Assembly (NCBI GenBank): GCA_016806645.1
Contig: JACSYO010001013.1
Span: 596,001-660,000 of the forward strand
Direction: 5' to 3'
Source: Ophiodon elongatus
Taxonomy: Eukaryota > Chordata > Actinopteri > Perciformes > Hexagrammidae
Length of the DNA stretch: 64,000 nt
Shown: in pieces, positions 1-14,900 of the stretch
Position numbering within the stretch: the first letter of the stretch is position 1
Layout: each line of letters begins with the position of its first letter
The notes under the pieces: model-generated
Told to the model about the DNA's origin: nothing
The model's database searches: none
What the model saw: only the letters and a program-made list of their open reading frames with translations
Program-made: the position numbers and the translations under genes

Positions 1-806
1 ACGTCCCTCTTGTTCCTCGGAGCAGCGTCAGTGGTGACCTCCCCTTGTGTGCAGCGCTTGGTGCTGGGCAGAGGCAGGAAACGGTTGTAAGTCACTGTAG
101 CGGTGCTTTGTTTATGGAAAACTCCTGTCCTCCTCGCCATCATGTCATCTTTCTGAGGATCCGGAATCTTGTCCTCTTCCTCATCATCCTCATCATCCTC
201 ATCATCCTCCTCCTCCTCCTCCGTCCTCCGTTCATATTGACCCAGACGTGCGTCCATCTCAGTGGGAGTAGAGGGGCTTTCAGGGGTGCAGAATGGGAGG
301 TCAGCTGAAGGAGGTGTGGTTTGATTGAGGTCAGCTCCGTCTACCTGGCTGTGAGAGCACCACATAAAGCTCAAACTGCGGCCCCAGTGATGGATACTAG
401 AGTCTTGAAATCCAAGCATGAACATGCAGAAAAGCAGGCCAAGTGTACAGAATACGGCTCGTACTGGAGGAAAAATTTGAATACTATAAGCCCTTCTTGC
501 AACAAATAAATAAAAGGTATGAAAAAAAGAAAAAAAACATGCAAAACTAGTGCAAATTTACAAAACAATAAATAAATTAAAAAATACCTGTGATGATATT
601 TTAAGCTTTTTCACCATCAGAGTCACGTGATAACCTCCAAATATAAAATGTTTCGATTTTATACACACAGACATTACAGAAATGAATGAATTGTAAATTT
701 ACTACTATTGTTAATTTCCTGTATTGTCAGCGATGAGCCAATATCAGCTGATGTTTCAGCCCCGGTCGATATATCTAGCTCTACTTGTCACAGCAGAATG
801 TGCATG

Positions 807-839
<33 letters not shown>

Positions 840-1688
840 CTTTGTTTCCTATCAAAACTACAAGCAAATCAACACAATACAGAGAGGTGCATTCAAACTA
901 CCTAAGAGAAAGGGAGCTATTTATTCCTCAATACAGTCCACACTAATGCAATAGACTTTGGATTCAAGCCACTGTCGCCCAAGTTGTCTTGTATTTGGCC
1001 TCGTCCATACCTGCGTTCCCGCTCTGAAAGCTGGGAGCCTAGGCCAATGGTAGGCATGGCTACAGTTGCCTTGGAAAGGAGTCGTCTTAGCAACTCCGTC
1101 TCCTCCCCTTCACTTGACATGACTGTGTCTATTGGCTGCTCGATCTCAGTCACGCCCCCAAAGGTCACAACTTTGCTGTGACTTCGTCCAGCCTTTGCTG
1201 ATCCGCTGAAAGGACTCCCATAATTTTTCTCCAGACAAGCTTGACACACAGGGGCCGGGCTAGCCTCACTGTAGATACAATCTCACAAATGAAGACAGGC
1301 GCGCGCACACACACACACACACACACCAACAGCCAGCAAAAGAGCAGTGGGAAATAAAGAGGGTGGAAAATCATGAGCAACCAGAGACAGAGGATCAGAC
1401 TGTGAAGATAAAGGAAGGATGAAGTGGAAATGATGAATCAGACAGGAAGTGTGGATGGACAGAAGAGGACAATGCATGGGGTTGTGTAGTTAAATCCCTT
1501 TGACACATACGTACATTCATAACACACACACACCACGCTTTTTTATCTACTCTAGGTAGCCTCATATTCATGGTAACTGCAGCTCCCCTGGGAACACAAA
1601 AAACTCTTTATCCTATCTAATGACATCAGCGCGGAGAGAGAAAAACAAAGCCGAAGCAGTGCTCACAGCCAACAGTCGCCTCTCTTTT

Positions 1689-1755
<67 letters not shown>

Positions 1756-4700
1756 GGCCAATTCCCTGCTCTGTTTCAATGCCTGTCATAGAAGACTGAA
1801 GAGGCCTGAAGTGCACAATAGTGAGGAGAATGAACAAGCAGATGAGAACATGGGGAGCAAAAGAGAAAAGAAGAGCGGGGAAACTAAACCTAAGTGTCGG
1901 TGCTTCCAAAAGGATACAAGAAACTAAAGACAAACAGAGCTGAAACTGATTAAATAATAACAAGTACATGATGGAGGTATCTTTTGAGGTCTTTTAAATA
2001 TTCTACTTAAGCGGCTTGACCTTAAATCTCCCTAAAGTAAACTTGATATACTTCGAAGTCTGTCCGGCTACTGAACTATCTATCTATCTACTATCTATTC
2101 ACATTATGGGTTAATAACCTCTGGATATTTTTTTTGATTACTGAATGAATCCATCGTGTTGTATAAAATAGCAAACTCTCACATTTAAGAAGTTAGAACC
2201 AAGGATTATTGGTCCTTTTTGCTTAATAAATTACTTAAAAGTAATTGATTAACATTTTGGGGAGTGCACTCATCTTCTCTCTCTCGCTGAGAGTTAGATG
2301 AGAGGACCAATGTCACATCTCTACAGTAAATAGAGTGCTAAAGCCAGTTAGCTTAGCACAAATACTGGAAATGCTAACCAGGACCTCTGATTCCCTAATC
2401 AACACATTATATATCAGTTGTTTTTTTTGTCTGTACAAACAACGTTATGTGCCGGACTTCTTCTTGATCAACCACAGAAGCATCCTAACGTCTCTGCTAG
2501 TTGCCCGGCAACTGATCCCATCCAAGAAATAGGCACATAACCCCCACTGTATTCAACCACTGTTTGTTAAGGCTTACAAAATATCTGGGTTGTTACTTCA
2601 TATAAAAGTCTCTGCAGATTAAAGACCCTCTTCCACCTGCAATGATCTGCTTCAGACTGGAACTTAGACTAGAAGCACACCACACGCTGCACATTCTCTC
2701 ATTATGAAACCACACACTTGACATACAGCAGCATTTAAGTGCGCTGTACTGCATGTGTGCTGAAACAGAGAGAGTGTGTTGGGCACCTGGGTTCAGTCAT
2801 CTTGAGTCTTTCCCACGTCTGCATATCTGCCTGGCTCATGGAGGCAGAAACCAAGCTCACTGGTCCGTCCCTTTGAGGGAGGGGCTTACTCTGAGCCCGC
2901 CTACGAGCCAAGTCATCCTTCTGCTTATTAGGGGTCGCCGTAACCTTCCCCTCTTCTTCCTCCCTATCCTCCTCTTCCTCGTGGCGAGAGGCGGAGTTTA
3001 GGAAAGGGTTGTCTCTGCGTGTAATGATGTCAGGGACTGCTTCTTTCTCACTGTCCATTCACAGAGCCAGTACAACGGCATCACGCGGCACACACGTCAC
3101 ATTAAAAGTGAAGCAAGCGCACGTCAAACCACAAGTGACCACAACACCCAAAGAAAAAAAAAAGTAAGAGAATGGAAGATCATTTTTATCAGTACGTTTT
3201 GGGAGAAAATGGAAGAAAAACGGCAACACACACACAAACAACCACTGGCTAACCTGATCTCCTTCTCCTGCAGTGTTTGCTGCGAGGCTCGTCTAATGCC
3301 TTCCCAGCGCTCTCGGTCTTTGCTGCTACATACAGGTTGAGGGACAAACTGGTGCACCTTGGGAGCAACGGGGCTGCGATGGGCTCGTCTGGATGCCAGG
3401 TCGTCTCTACGAACATCCGGAACTTTCCGCACCTCTGCCTCCTCTTCCACATCGGAGGAGGAGTCCCACGCAGATTTCTGAGAGCTCAAAAAGTCGTTTT
3501 CGCAGCGAAGGATGATGTTTGGGGATGGCGACCTCACTTCCTGTTCCTCCAGTGTGGGAGGGCTGGGGTTGCAAACGGGATGGGGTGGCAAGGTAATGTC
3601 AGATTATCAAAGATCCATCGTTCGTAGCAACGTAGCAACATGCGGAGTTCGGATTTGACACGCGTCCACAAATATTGTAATATGGCAAGGCCCCTTTCAT
3701 AGACTGTATATAAGAAGTGCCGTTACATCAAACAAATACCACACCAACTTGGAAGCAATTCATGGCCATTGAAAACTCGATTGCAATATTAATGACTGAC
3801 ATGATTTAAACAAACCTCTGCCGTTCGTTAAACACAGAAAAGTAGCGAGCAGTTAGTCAGATCTGCAAAACACACCCATTAATAAGCCAGATTGCTTCAA
3901 CCAGATAGCTTCACAAACCAAAAGTCAAACCTCAGCACTAGTGTGAATCGGGCACCAGGTAAAGAAAACCCACAAACAAGATTACCATCATAATGATCCG
4001 TTAGTGAACACGACCAAAACTGTCAAGCAGCGGCTCTCATGCCCCTCCCCTCTCTGACCTGCTGAAGCGAACGGCAGCGGGCAGAACTTTGATTCCTGTC
4101 TTCTCCAACTTCTGCAGCTTCTTCTGCTCCAACACTTCCTGAGCCACCTCCTCCTCTTCCTGTTTTAGTTTTTCCCCATTATTCTCAGGTGCCCAAGTGA
4201 CAGTCTTGGGAGTTTTGTGATGAAGTCCGGTTCTCTTGAACTGCTCTGAAGGGGCTTGAGGGTGACTGGGGAACGATGTGTAATGGCAGGGAAAGATTAG
4301 GGATGAGGAGGTTTGTGTGTCTTGTGTGATTTACCTTTTCCTTCAGCTCAGTTTTTGGGGATTTTTCCATTGCAGCACTGGGTATAAAATGCATAATTTG
4401 CATCTGAGTTATTTAAAGCACTGATTTGTTGGTCGTTACCTGCGCTGCTCTCCTTCCTCTGTATGTGGTTTTCGTCGTGGAGTCGGGATGTAGGAGCTGG
4501 CGTTGGTTCGGTTGGGAAGAAACTGGTTAAAGGGAATGGAGATCCTTGATTCACTGCTGGCAGTCCGTCTGGCCAACATGTCATCCTTCCGCACATCTGG
4601 CCTCCTGTTGGGAGCGTCGGCCTCCGAGTCGCTGCCTCGCCCTGGGCAAAGAGCAATGGAGCATAATAGAGAAGTAAAGTGAGTGAAGAAGGTTAGAAAG

Positions 4701-5901
4701 TATGTCAGGAGTTATTTTAATTGGTCCTTGCATAATAACCTCTAAAAAAGATATTAAAGACATATTTGCACCATTTTGTTCATAATATCTACAATGCTAC
4801 CAATTTGTTCCATGTCAATAAGGGCAAAAAAAACTTTGTTATGAAATGAGACATGACATAGTCATCTTAAATTTCGAGACACTTTTATGCATTTTAGGCG
4901 TTGACAGTGAAATCCACTCCGTATTCGTCTGTGGGGCTGCCCTTCTACCACCAGACTGACAATAGTTGTGTCTCTTAAGCTTTTCCCATCCAACAATGTT
5001 GTCTTATTGGGAGAATAATCACACAAAATCTGAAAGTTTTATGTGAGTCCCTCTTGAAATTTAAGGACATTTCCTATTTATTACAACCACTGCTTTATTT
5101 TCATAGTTTTGGCCATCATTTCCATCTGTAATAATAACAAGTTAACTTCCGAGGTCATGAATGTGGCAGCTTTGCTTAAAATAAAGTCAGATAGGCAAGA
5201 AACAAGAGCACTCAGAGAGATTTTAAACTGTTTTGAAAGAGATTGAGGGATTATTATCAACATAGTGTTCCCACTTTCAGTTTTACCTCAAAATAAAGAA
5301 GCTTAGATATTTGGCTAAACTGTCAGCTTGTTACAACCTGTAGGATTTGTCCCCAAATCTCAGCAACTATACTTTTGGTGAGAACAGTGTTAATATAACT
5401 ACTATAAATACTAACCAAAACTACAACTATACAACTCAAGTTATAGTAAACCAGAACAATTCTTTAAATGTAGATGCAACACTATTATATGGGCAGTCAG
5501 TGAGAAACATTGATCACTGTTTCTCTTACTATCTGTTTCAAGGTTATTGTGCATAAATTGTGTGCAAACACACAGAGAGACAGAATAAGACAAACTGTCT
5601 CCCGTGTCTTTTTTGTTGGGTAATACATATTACTTTGTAAGGCAGCACACTTTCTCTGTGGCCTCCTGGGAATGTGGATAAATAAGTCTATTCCCAGCTC
5701 CGGAATAGCGTTTTTCTTGTCACCCTGCTGCATGCATTTTATACTGTCAGCATAAAAGACACAAACAGGATGCCTGTGATACCCCCCTCAAACACACACA
5801 CACACACACACACACTGACATACGACAGGCAGGATGTTGACCTCAGCCAGGTCTAAATCTCTAGTGATTGCTACTCAGACCAACAGCTGTTGCATCTGGG
5901 G

Positions 5902-5973
<72 letters not shown>

Positions 5974-8900
5974 GTCTGAGACGTTCAGCTGTTGTCCACA
6001 GCCCGCCTGACTGGGCACAACATACCAAGGTTAAAACCTCAACATGTTAGAGAATAGCAGTCAGACTATTTATGGATGAGTGAGTGGGTTTTGTGTCGCT
6101 GCTTTAAAAGGACTAGTTAAAAATGTTGGGAAATAGGCTTATTTGTGTTCTTTGCATCCGATGAGAAGATGGGGCTAGCTTAGCTAAACAGCTAGCCTGG
6201 CTCTCTCTGATGTTCAGAATGTTTTACTCTTCCTACTTGCGAGACATTTATCAGAACCAACCATCACCGTTGCCTCGATTCACCACATCAGGAGAAGGGC
6301 TGTGCTGTGAGCGAGAGCCAAAGGAATCCAGACTGTCAAAAACAAAAGGAAACAGATTTATTTTTTAAAACATATTACTATTTAACATTGTAAAATCACA
6401 TGAGGCTTTTGTATCAATGTGTTTGAATTGAGTTTCTAAAGTGTAGGCTGTGCGTCCACACATTTGGGTACACGCGCGTGTCTTGACAGACGTCTCTCAC
6501 CTGTCGAGGGAGTTGTCGCGAGTGTGTCGTGGTGGAGACAGAGAATCACTCCTCTCGGAGTCCCAGCAGTCGTAGCCGCTGTCCCTAACGCTGCGCTTCT
6601 GTGAACTGTCGCCTCCTTCCTCACTCTCCTACAAAACACACACAAAAACAGGCATCAGGAAAATATATGGGGGAAAAAAAAGTAGGAAAGATGCATGAAG
6701 AAGCTCACTAAGAGACAACACATGGTTTGAGAAATTGATTGGAAAATGAACAAAGGAAACAAAGGAAAAAGCCAGGTGGTCTTATTTGAATAGCCCAATT
6801 GATCAAATAGATAAAATGTGCAGAGCCACTCTTCTTTCTCAACTCTTATATCCTGTTTCTCTTTTCTGTCTCTCCCTGAAATAGGAGCAGCTGTGGTGTA
6901 ACAAAAACAAAAATGTGTTTGTGTCCTGTCTCGTGTGTGTCTCCCCTGCCCCCCAACAAAGACAGGAAACTAACAAATCCACCCCCTGCACCTCCTCCAT
7001 ACTGCTATCTTTCTTTCTGTCTGTCCCTCTCCTCCCCCGTTCTCTTCACCGTGTTCACTCACCAACTTCATTTGAGCAAGAAGCCCTTCAAACTCCTTGA
7101 GGTTGAGAGTAGGGCCACTGTAGGTGGCGCAGCCGCTGGCAGCCTTCCCAAGCCAGAACAGAGTGTTCAGCACCTGAGAGACACAGATTCAAGGGTTTCA
7201 TGTATATCCATAAACATTAGCATAGAAGATAAAGCAAGACAATTAAATGAAAGGACAATAAGGACTCACATTTTTTATTTTGCGGTTGCAGTCAGAGTCC
7301 CTGATGAGAGAGAGGTGTGTTACTGTCGTGAGAACTACATTAAAATGTGCATAGACAGGACTGAAAAGCCACACACGCCTATTTACTTGAGGTTAGCTCG
7401 AATGGAAGTGTCTTGCAAGTCCCCGGGGTCAAACAGCTGGGAGGCCTTCAGGCCCAACTCCTCGCAGCCCCGCAGGAAGACTGACAGGTTGTCCTACAAG
7501 ACAGACAGCAGGGCACCACAGACAGTCAGAGTTCATCACTTTGACGAAGCGGCTGATTTACAGGGACGAATGTCACACTGGAGAGTGTCTTCTTACCAGC
7601 CCAGCGATGGGGGTGGGCAGTCTGTTGATCTTCTTGACCAGCCCTGGTTTGATTGCACTCAGCAGCCTGAGTGGAGTGGAGGAGGGGAGAAGCAGAGATT
7701 TATTGAGTCTTAGAGGAGGTTATGTATGTTGTTGCGACTTCAGACATCAAAAACTGAGTGGAGGTGATGTCAGAGGCTTACTCGCATAACAGGATGCCGT
7801 TCTCCAATCCGCTGCGGAAGTCCTTGTCTCCAAAGCTCTTCCCCGTAACAGCCTGGAAGACGGGAAGAGACAGATGTAAAGGAGGTGGACTGGAACTATG
7901 GCTGCAACTGACCATTATTTTTATATGACAGATTAATCCTTTGGTTATTTTCTGATAAAATCAATAAATAGTTGTTGTTTTTTTTTAAAAATTGTATCAT
8001 TTGATCTATTGCTAAATCTTATGAAAAACGAATCATTATTGACAATTGATTTATCATTTAAGTCATTTATCCCACAGAAATGCCAAATATTCTCTGGTTC
8101 CAGCTTCTCAAATGTGAAGATTTGCTAATCCATTTGCTATTCCATTATAAATTGAATATTTTGGGGTTTTGAAGATGTATTTTGGGCTCCTGGTACTTGT
8201 GATGGGGTCTCTGCTTCCTGACATTTGTGAGAGAAGTAATTAAAAAATAAATCAACAGATTAATCGATAATGCGATTGCTATAATCAACAGATAAATATC
8301 AAGTATAAAAGTGATTGAAGTCTGTTGAAAATGTGCCCCACTGTGTCCCTGACAAGAGGAACCTGCTGCTGCCCGGTTCACCCATCCCCCAACATTTTTT
8401 GCTTCAGTAGAAACCAAATTAGAGTGACGCCAAGCCACTGACACACTGCTCTGTGCCCTCATTCCATTTCCCCTGATTTAGATGCACACGGTCGTAGCCC
8501 GAGCGAACGACAACCTCAGTCCTCCAACCTGGACTCCAATTTGCTCCAATTCTATCCTGTACAAGCAGGAGAGGAGGAGGACGCTAACATTGACATACTA
8601 CCGCAACACCAACCCACACACATGCACTGCTTTCTAGAGCGGTTGTGTAACCGGCAGACTAAAGTGAATGGAAGAAAAGAGAGATTTGACTCATTGGACT
8701 TCTAATCCAGATTAGCTTGGATTATAGTTGGCACCAAAACTGTTAACTGCAGGCACACACACTCTGTACAGTATACTGAATGCCCCTATATCATCCACCC
8801 ACAAAAAAAACCTACACTTACTCTGAGCCAATATGTCAGAGTCTGTCTGCAACTGACAAAAATAATAATCTGAGGTTATTTTGATGGCAAAATACTTCTG

Positions 8901-11900
8901 TCCTTTTGCTTCTTTGCTTTATCAGTCTTTGTCTTCTGATATTTATGATTAATTTCCATTTATCTATGTATAGTTCTGATGCACGTGTACCACATGCATG
9001 AGAGGAGAACACACACACACACACACACTGCATCTGCAGCTATGAAAACAGCCTATTGTTTTATAGTTATGTAAGTGATGACCAGATGTTTCCCATTGTC
9101 ATCTTTTTCTTTTTCTTGTCTTTTATCATTCTGTTGTGAACACACACACACACACACACACATATACAGTATATATATATATACAGTATATATATATTTA
9201 TATATATATATACACACACACAAACACACAGACATACACACACACACACACACACACAAACACCACGCTGGCATATGTCATGTTCATCAAGGTTTGCCTC
9301 CAGGTCTTTGAAACATTTACAGCATGCTCATGCATAATTGACGGATAAAGGAGAGTACTGTATTGAGGGAGAGCCGGACAAATGTGTTTGTGTTTTGGGT
9401 CGGCAGTGTGTGTGAGTGTGGGATGCCGGACACAGACAGTGGGTGGCGGGTGGAGGTGGTTAACGAGTGGTTATGTGAAAAGCGCTGAATCTGAAGCACA
9501 GTAATTAGACACAGCGACTGATGTGAGCATACATGTTTTGGACGAAAAAGTGTAGAAAGTTTAGGCGGAGGACAAAAGATTGTGTGTGTTACTGTAAAAA
9601 AGAGAGACACACACTTGTATGTTTGTTAAGTGACCATCCATGTCTGCTGCAAAGACCAAGCCAAAGGCCTTGGGGGTATTTCAACGCCAGTTACGGTAAT
9701 TTGACCCTCCCTCGCATCCTCTCAGTCCCCGTGGTGGATTGCTCTGCTCAGTCTGGGTGAATGGCAGCAGCAGCTACTATTTAAACCCTGAGCTGAGACT
9801 GTGTGTGGGAGCAGAGGAGAAGCAGAAGTAGGCTAAAGTACCCTTTTTCATTTTTGCAGTTTTAACAACTGTAAAAACGTGGAAGGAATGAGAGGAGAAA
9901 AATATGCAGTACATCAAGTTAGAGGTCTAATTTTTCATAAGCACATCATGTGCTGTGATGTATTAAAGAGACAAAACAGGATTTTGGGAATAAAGATATG
10001 GGGCCATGCTGCTGCAGTTGACACAGTTTTAGTTTATGTTTATCGTGAGACAGTCAGGTCTCCTGAGTTGACCCTAAGTTTACGGCTCTCGTGTGTTACC
10101 ATAGCCATTAGTCACAGAGATAAGCATCTATTTTAAGATAAATAGATGATACGTGCAGTGTTTAACAATAGTTTCTGTTCTTAAGATATTTACAGACTCT
10201 TATAACACTTTGGATAAACCATGTTAAGTTATCTTCCTGGTAAAAAATAAATATAAATAAACGTTCACATGTTTCTGAAGTTGGGACTGATTTCCTGAGA
10301 CTGAGGCCAGAAATAATCATTTATTTTCTGGTTTAGTAATACACAAGAAAAATATAGATGCATCATTTTGTATGAAAATATAAAATAACAGAAAGCAGTC
10401 ACAGACAAACCTGTCTGTTAATACAACTTTTGGTACACATTTGGCGTCGTCATATATCGTCTTTGTTTGGATTAGAGAACGAGAGTTGCAACTTGGGAAG
10501 CAAAATAAACATCCTTTTATCTGTGAAGCAGACAGTAATTGTTTAAGGACTCTTGGAAAAGAAACAAAGTGTTTTTTAATGACCTAAAGCAGATGCTTGG
10601 CTCAGTGATGTTGATGCTAAATTGAACCGTGAACTGTCTACGTACTTCCAGTAAAGCCAGTTGATGGAGCTGCTGAGGGTTAGAGCCCCAGTGCGATGCA
10701 CAGACCGCTCAGAGAGGCTCGGGTTTTCATTTGTGGTGTTGCAGAAGCATTAGTCTTTCTAGAATGTTTTCACATGCTGTATGCACTAATGGACTAATGT
10801 GACACACAGAGAGGCGGCGAAGACACTAAAGAGGGGGGAAAAAAAACTGAAGGAGAAAGACACAGATTTAAAGTCATAATCCAGATCGAGAATGAGTTTA
10901 ATCTGGATCAGAGTAATTAACCAGGGTGACTCGACACAAGAAAATATCTCTTCAGCTGCCGACATTTGATATTTGTTCTGTATGACGAGCAAAAACACCT
11001 CCTCTGTGTAATCCTTTATCATATGTCGTACAGTCAGTATAATTTAATTTGTCCTTGTATTTCACTCTGCACTGTACATAGAAATGTAGTCATACGTATT
11101 CAACATACTTGAAGCCGTTAGTTGTTGTTATTTGTTATGAAGTCTGTATTTTACCTTTTGTGCAATTCAAGTAAACCAAAGTACCAAATTAAGTAAATTA
11201 TTTCACTGTGTGCATTGCACCCTAAATACAGAACAGTTTAGTGCACTACTTTTTTTTAACTCACAGCTCAGTAAAATTTGGAACAACACAAACTGATGCT
11301 GCTTGAAAATTCTGCACAATGCAAATCAGAGTCAATCACGTATCATGATAAGAGCATGCTATTATAACTAACCCTTCTCCAAGGTGTGTGCAGCATTCTA
11401 GTGCTTTACCAAACATGTGTAGATGTCTGTGGCTGCGACTATTCCGGCTTCACAAAAACTTCCTTGAGGCGTGAAAGACGTCTCTGCCAACAGCAAAGTC
11501 TGTGTCGTCGTCATTATTATTTCACATTCTTTCACACAGTATTTGATGCATGGAAAATCCCATGAAAATCCCTGCTCTCACACTCTCTCGTGCAGACACA
11601 GCTGGCTGTCTGCGACCATTGGAGTTAATCTGCCTCGGACAGACAGCTGTGACATCTGGCACGCACACGCACGCAAACACACACACACATTCTTCCGTTT
11701 ATTCCCTGCGTGACAGACTCCCAACTCCTGCTATGTACTGTATGCCGGTGACCGCAGAGGTTAACTACTGTCACTAAAGTTAACTTTGTGTTTCTCTAAG
11801 CCTGTGCAGCTTTAAACTGCTCAACGTCACATCCAACAGGGTGTAAAGCACATTCAATGGTGTGCATCAGCTTTGAGACGGTCTAATCCCGCCTTGTCTC

Positions 11901-14900
11901 GGTTTTAACAGATAGAAAGGTCTTGTCTGTGCCAGTCTTATTTCCTGCTGCGGTCATGTGGTGATATATAGCCTACTGCTCTACTGGCCCCCTGGAAACA
12001 GTGACACCTGAGAGCCTGCCCATGTTATGTTCCCATAGTGACCAGTGTCACCCAATCGGGGCGTGTCTGACGAGTATCATGCATAGCTGATTGGCATGTG
12101 TGTGTGTGTGTGTGTGTGTGTGCGCATACGCTTTGCATACTCTTAGAGACATGGCAACAGACATACAGGCTGAAAATGCTGCATGGAGTGTGGTGTGGCA
12201 TGGCTAACCCTGAATCCTCCCCACCTGTGAGAGCGCATAAATACAACACTAGAAATAGAGCCAGCCTGACCGGACCGAAAATAACTGTAGAATTAGGAGG
12301 CAGGAAGACGACAAAGCAAGAGGGACGGCGAGCAAAGACACTGCAGGAGAGATTAAGACTTAGAGGCCGGCATTAACCTAGACTACGCTGGTTGTGCTCA
12401 CTACTGATGTTACATTGTAGCTTTTAAGTACAGATCAAAACATGTCCACTGTATTCAGCTTCAAAACGTGTCAATAATTGTAAGTTGAAGCCATTTTTTG
12501 TAGTTCCCCAAAAAAACCAATCATTGTGTTTGAATTCTTGGATGTATTAAGGTCAACTGTACTGATTGACTTAGAAATCGGTTTGAGTCATCCATAGGAG
12601 CAAAAGTAGATTTGAGTCAAGCTATCTTTTGTTTTTACCTCTAGCTATATTTCTTTCGTGTAAATATTTGTATCAATGGGGAGAAAGAACTGCATTCTGT
12701 AAAGACGCTTTTGAAAAAAGGTGGTTGTATTGTTATTTAACTGGAGTTTGGAGTGATGACGACTGATGGATTGCATGTAAATTAACCAGAAACAAGCCAC
12801 AATGACCACCAAAAAATATATAATTTAAATGTCTGGTTAGATTCTTTGTCTTGTTCACTTATTCAATGATCACATATCGCTAGATCGAAATCATTCCTTT
12901 GCTAATTTAAAACTTCTTGTATGGAAGCTTGTGTTAAAACAATCACTGATGCACAGAGACTTTAGACACCTTTTCTTAGGAGGATTTTTGTGATAACGTG
13001 TTTATAGTTGACACCAAACTCAAGAACCGTATTGGTACCGGTATATCTGTACAACATTTTCAAACAATATCCAGTTTGAACCACCAGCTAGTGAAATAGT
13101 ATGCTGAACACAACACAGCACACTCCTGCTTTAAACTTTAAAGGTTATAGGAAGGTGCTCTATTTCTTGGAGATGTGTGAGAATTACTAAAAGCCTTTCT
13201 GATAACTTCAGCTTTCAAACTGGAATACATATAATGTACAGATAATACATGCAATCTTTAGCCATCCTTTCTTGTGATTGAGGCCACAAGTATGACTTGT
13301 GAGAGTAAGAGACATCTAACCTCAACATCATTCATTGAAGGGGTAACTGTGCAAGTTTGGTGGAAAAGAATCAGTGCATATTAATATCTCTAATTTAGAT
13401 TTCCATGCACTGTATTTGGGACACTGACAGATCTAAATTGGGTGCATGGGAAACGAATGATCTACTTCTGTGGCCTCTGGAATTCTAAAAGTAATCCTGG
13501 AGGGAAGATGGCGAACCATTTAACTTTGACAGATAGATAAATAAAAGAAAACAATCTTTAGTTGCCGCCCCTCTCCAGTGGATGCACACGTCTACTGGTT
13601 GGGACCAGTTCAGCCAACACGCGTTTAATTCCTCGTTATGATCAAATATTGTTTAGAGGCCTAAAGAGGAAAAACTATCCAGCACTTTCCCGTCCTGTCC
13701 TCTTAATAATTTAAATAATTTATTTATAAACCCTTTGTGTCCTTACCCCGGGTTGAAAACCACTGCTATAAACAGTACAGCATCTTTAAAACTGGTTGGA
13801 TGCATGTTTAATCTTGAATTTGATTTCAGTCTCACCAGTATGGACTGATTCAGAGCAATTAACATATCTGTTTAAATAATCAATCTTAAATCTGTTTTGT
13901 TGGTTTGTTTGGTTTTGCATGTCTCAACCCGTCGGTCATTTTAAATCCTTCTTTAACAATGCAAATGAGTCTTTTATCTCCGTTTTTGTTGAACCACAAC
14001 AATTGTAATTGTATGTCAGGACTGGGTGTTTGCAGTCTAGCATTTACTTTTAGATTTGTCTATTATCTATCCATCTTCTCCCTCTCTATCTACCACAGCC
14101 TGTGGGAGCCCTATGAAAACACAGCCAAGGTGTGAAGTCAAAGCCAAAACTTTCACATCAAAGTTAATTGTGTTGTATCCAAGCCTTTTTTTTCCCCCAA
14201 AATCTGAGATTCTAGTTGGTAGGGGACAGCGAGAAAATAGGTCATAACGCAGCTATCCACGGGCGAAATCGTGATTCACCACTCAGGCTTATAGAGAGGC
14301 GTTTTTTTTTTTATCCGAGCAGATGATGGTGGAAAGCGATGCAGCAAAACCACAAAATGATAATCTCATCCGATGAGCGGCTGGTGGGGCCTCCTGCACA
14401 GCATCTCGTGTGTACACGCCGGAAGAAGGGGGCGTTACGCCTTCTAGCCAGTAAAAAGAGCATCATGGATCCTAAACAAACGTAAAATCAACGGCTACTT
14501 TGAGAGATTGACATGCATGTTTTGTCGGTTAAGTTTTTTTTTTTAGCCTGGTCGGTGTTTAAATCCCCCCTCTCCTGCTCCCGTGTGTGTGTGTGTTAAT
14601 TAAGAGCCACACATGTGTTGAAACTTTTGACACATGTTTGTCCACGCGCCGCAGAGCCGTCGTCCCTACAACAGGTGACGACATGCACCGGTACTGTGGG
14701 GCATGTAGGGGGCCATACGTATATTTATCCCCAAGTATGGTGCGTTTGTGCCCCCGCTGTGTGGTGTAGCAGCAGCAGCAGCAGCAGCATCCCCCCCCCA
14801 CGAGCGGTCACTTCACTTACCTCTATCCATTTCTGTGCCTCCAAACAGGCCGGTTCGGGATGGTTCGGCCCCGGCTCGTCCCTCGGGGAAGCATTCGGGA

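Larger units (their letters stand above)
277..6261 (-). other. limch1: limch1 introns 8-13
   Basis: This stretch contains the introns between coding exons 8 and 14; the exons are listed under limch1. It holds (TG)n at 808-838, (CA)n at 1305-1326, 1690-1754, 5792-5815 and 5905-5971, and two copies of a dispersed repeat described separately. The intron at 4642-6261 has a long AT-rich stretch (4740-5560) in which I see nothing else. Confidence 0.6.
7853..14820 (-). other. limch1: limch1 intron 1 (7.0 kb)
   Basis: This long first intron separates the exon encoding the N-terminus from the CH-domain exons. It contains a fold-back type repeat (7893-8290), CA tracts at 9010-9028 and 12097-12121 (TG on plus), and a compound CA/TA block at 9140-9260. 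The remainder (9.8-14.5 kb) is AT-rich with no exon or RNA gene that I could support. Long first introns often hold enhancers, but none can be pointed to from sequence alone. Confidence 0.7.

Noticed and set aside
4335..4377. Possible extra limch1 exon (acceptor ACCCAG, donor GTAAAT)
   Set aside because: It can join the preceding exon but ends in phase 0, which would throw the following exon (4059-4265) out of frame. Direct splicing of 4440 to 4265 is in phase and gives family-like sequence.
6913..7713. 266-codon plus-strand open frame
   Set aside because: It overlaps limch1 coding exons 3-6 antisense and has no recognisable domain.
9053..9348. Overlapping ORFs rich in Cys-Val, His-Thr and Tyr-Ile
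   Set aside because: They are translations of CA/TG/TA microsatellites. The same explanation applies to similar frames at 1613-1969, 5868-6050, 33362-33602, 52502-52885, 57828-58142 and 60149-60438.
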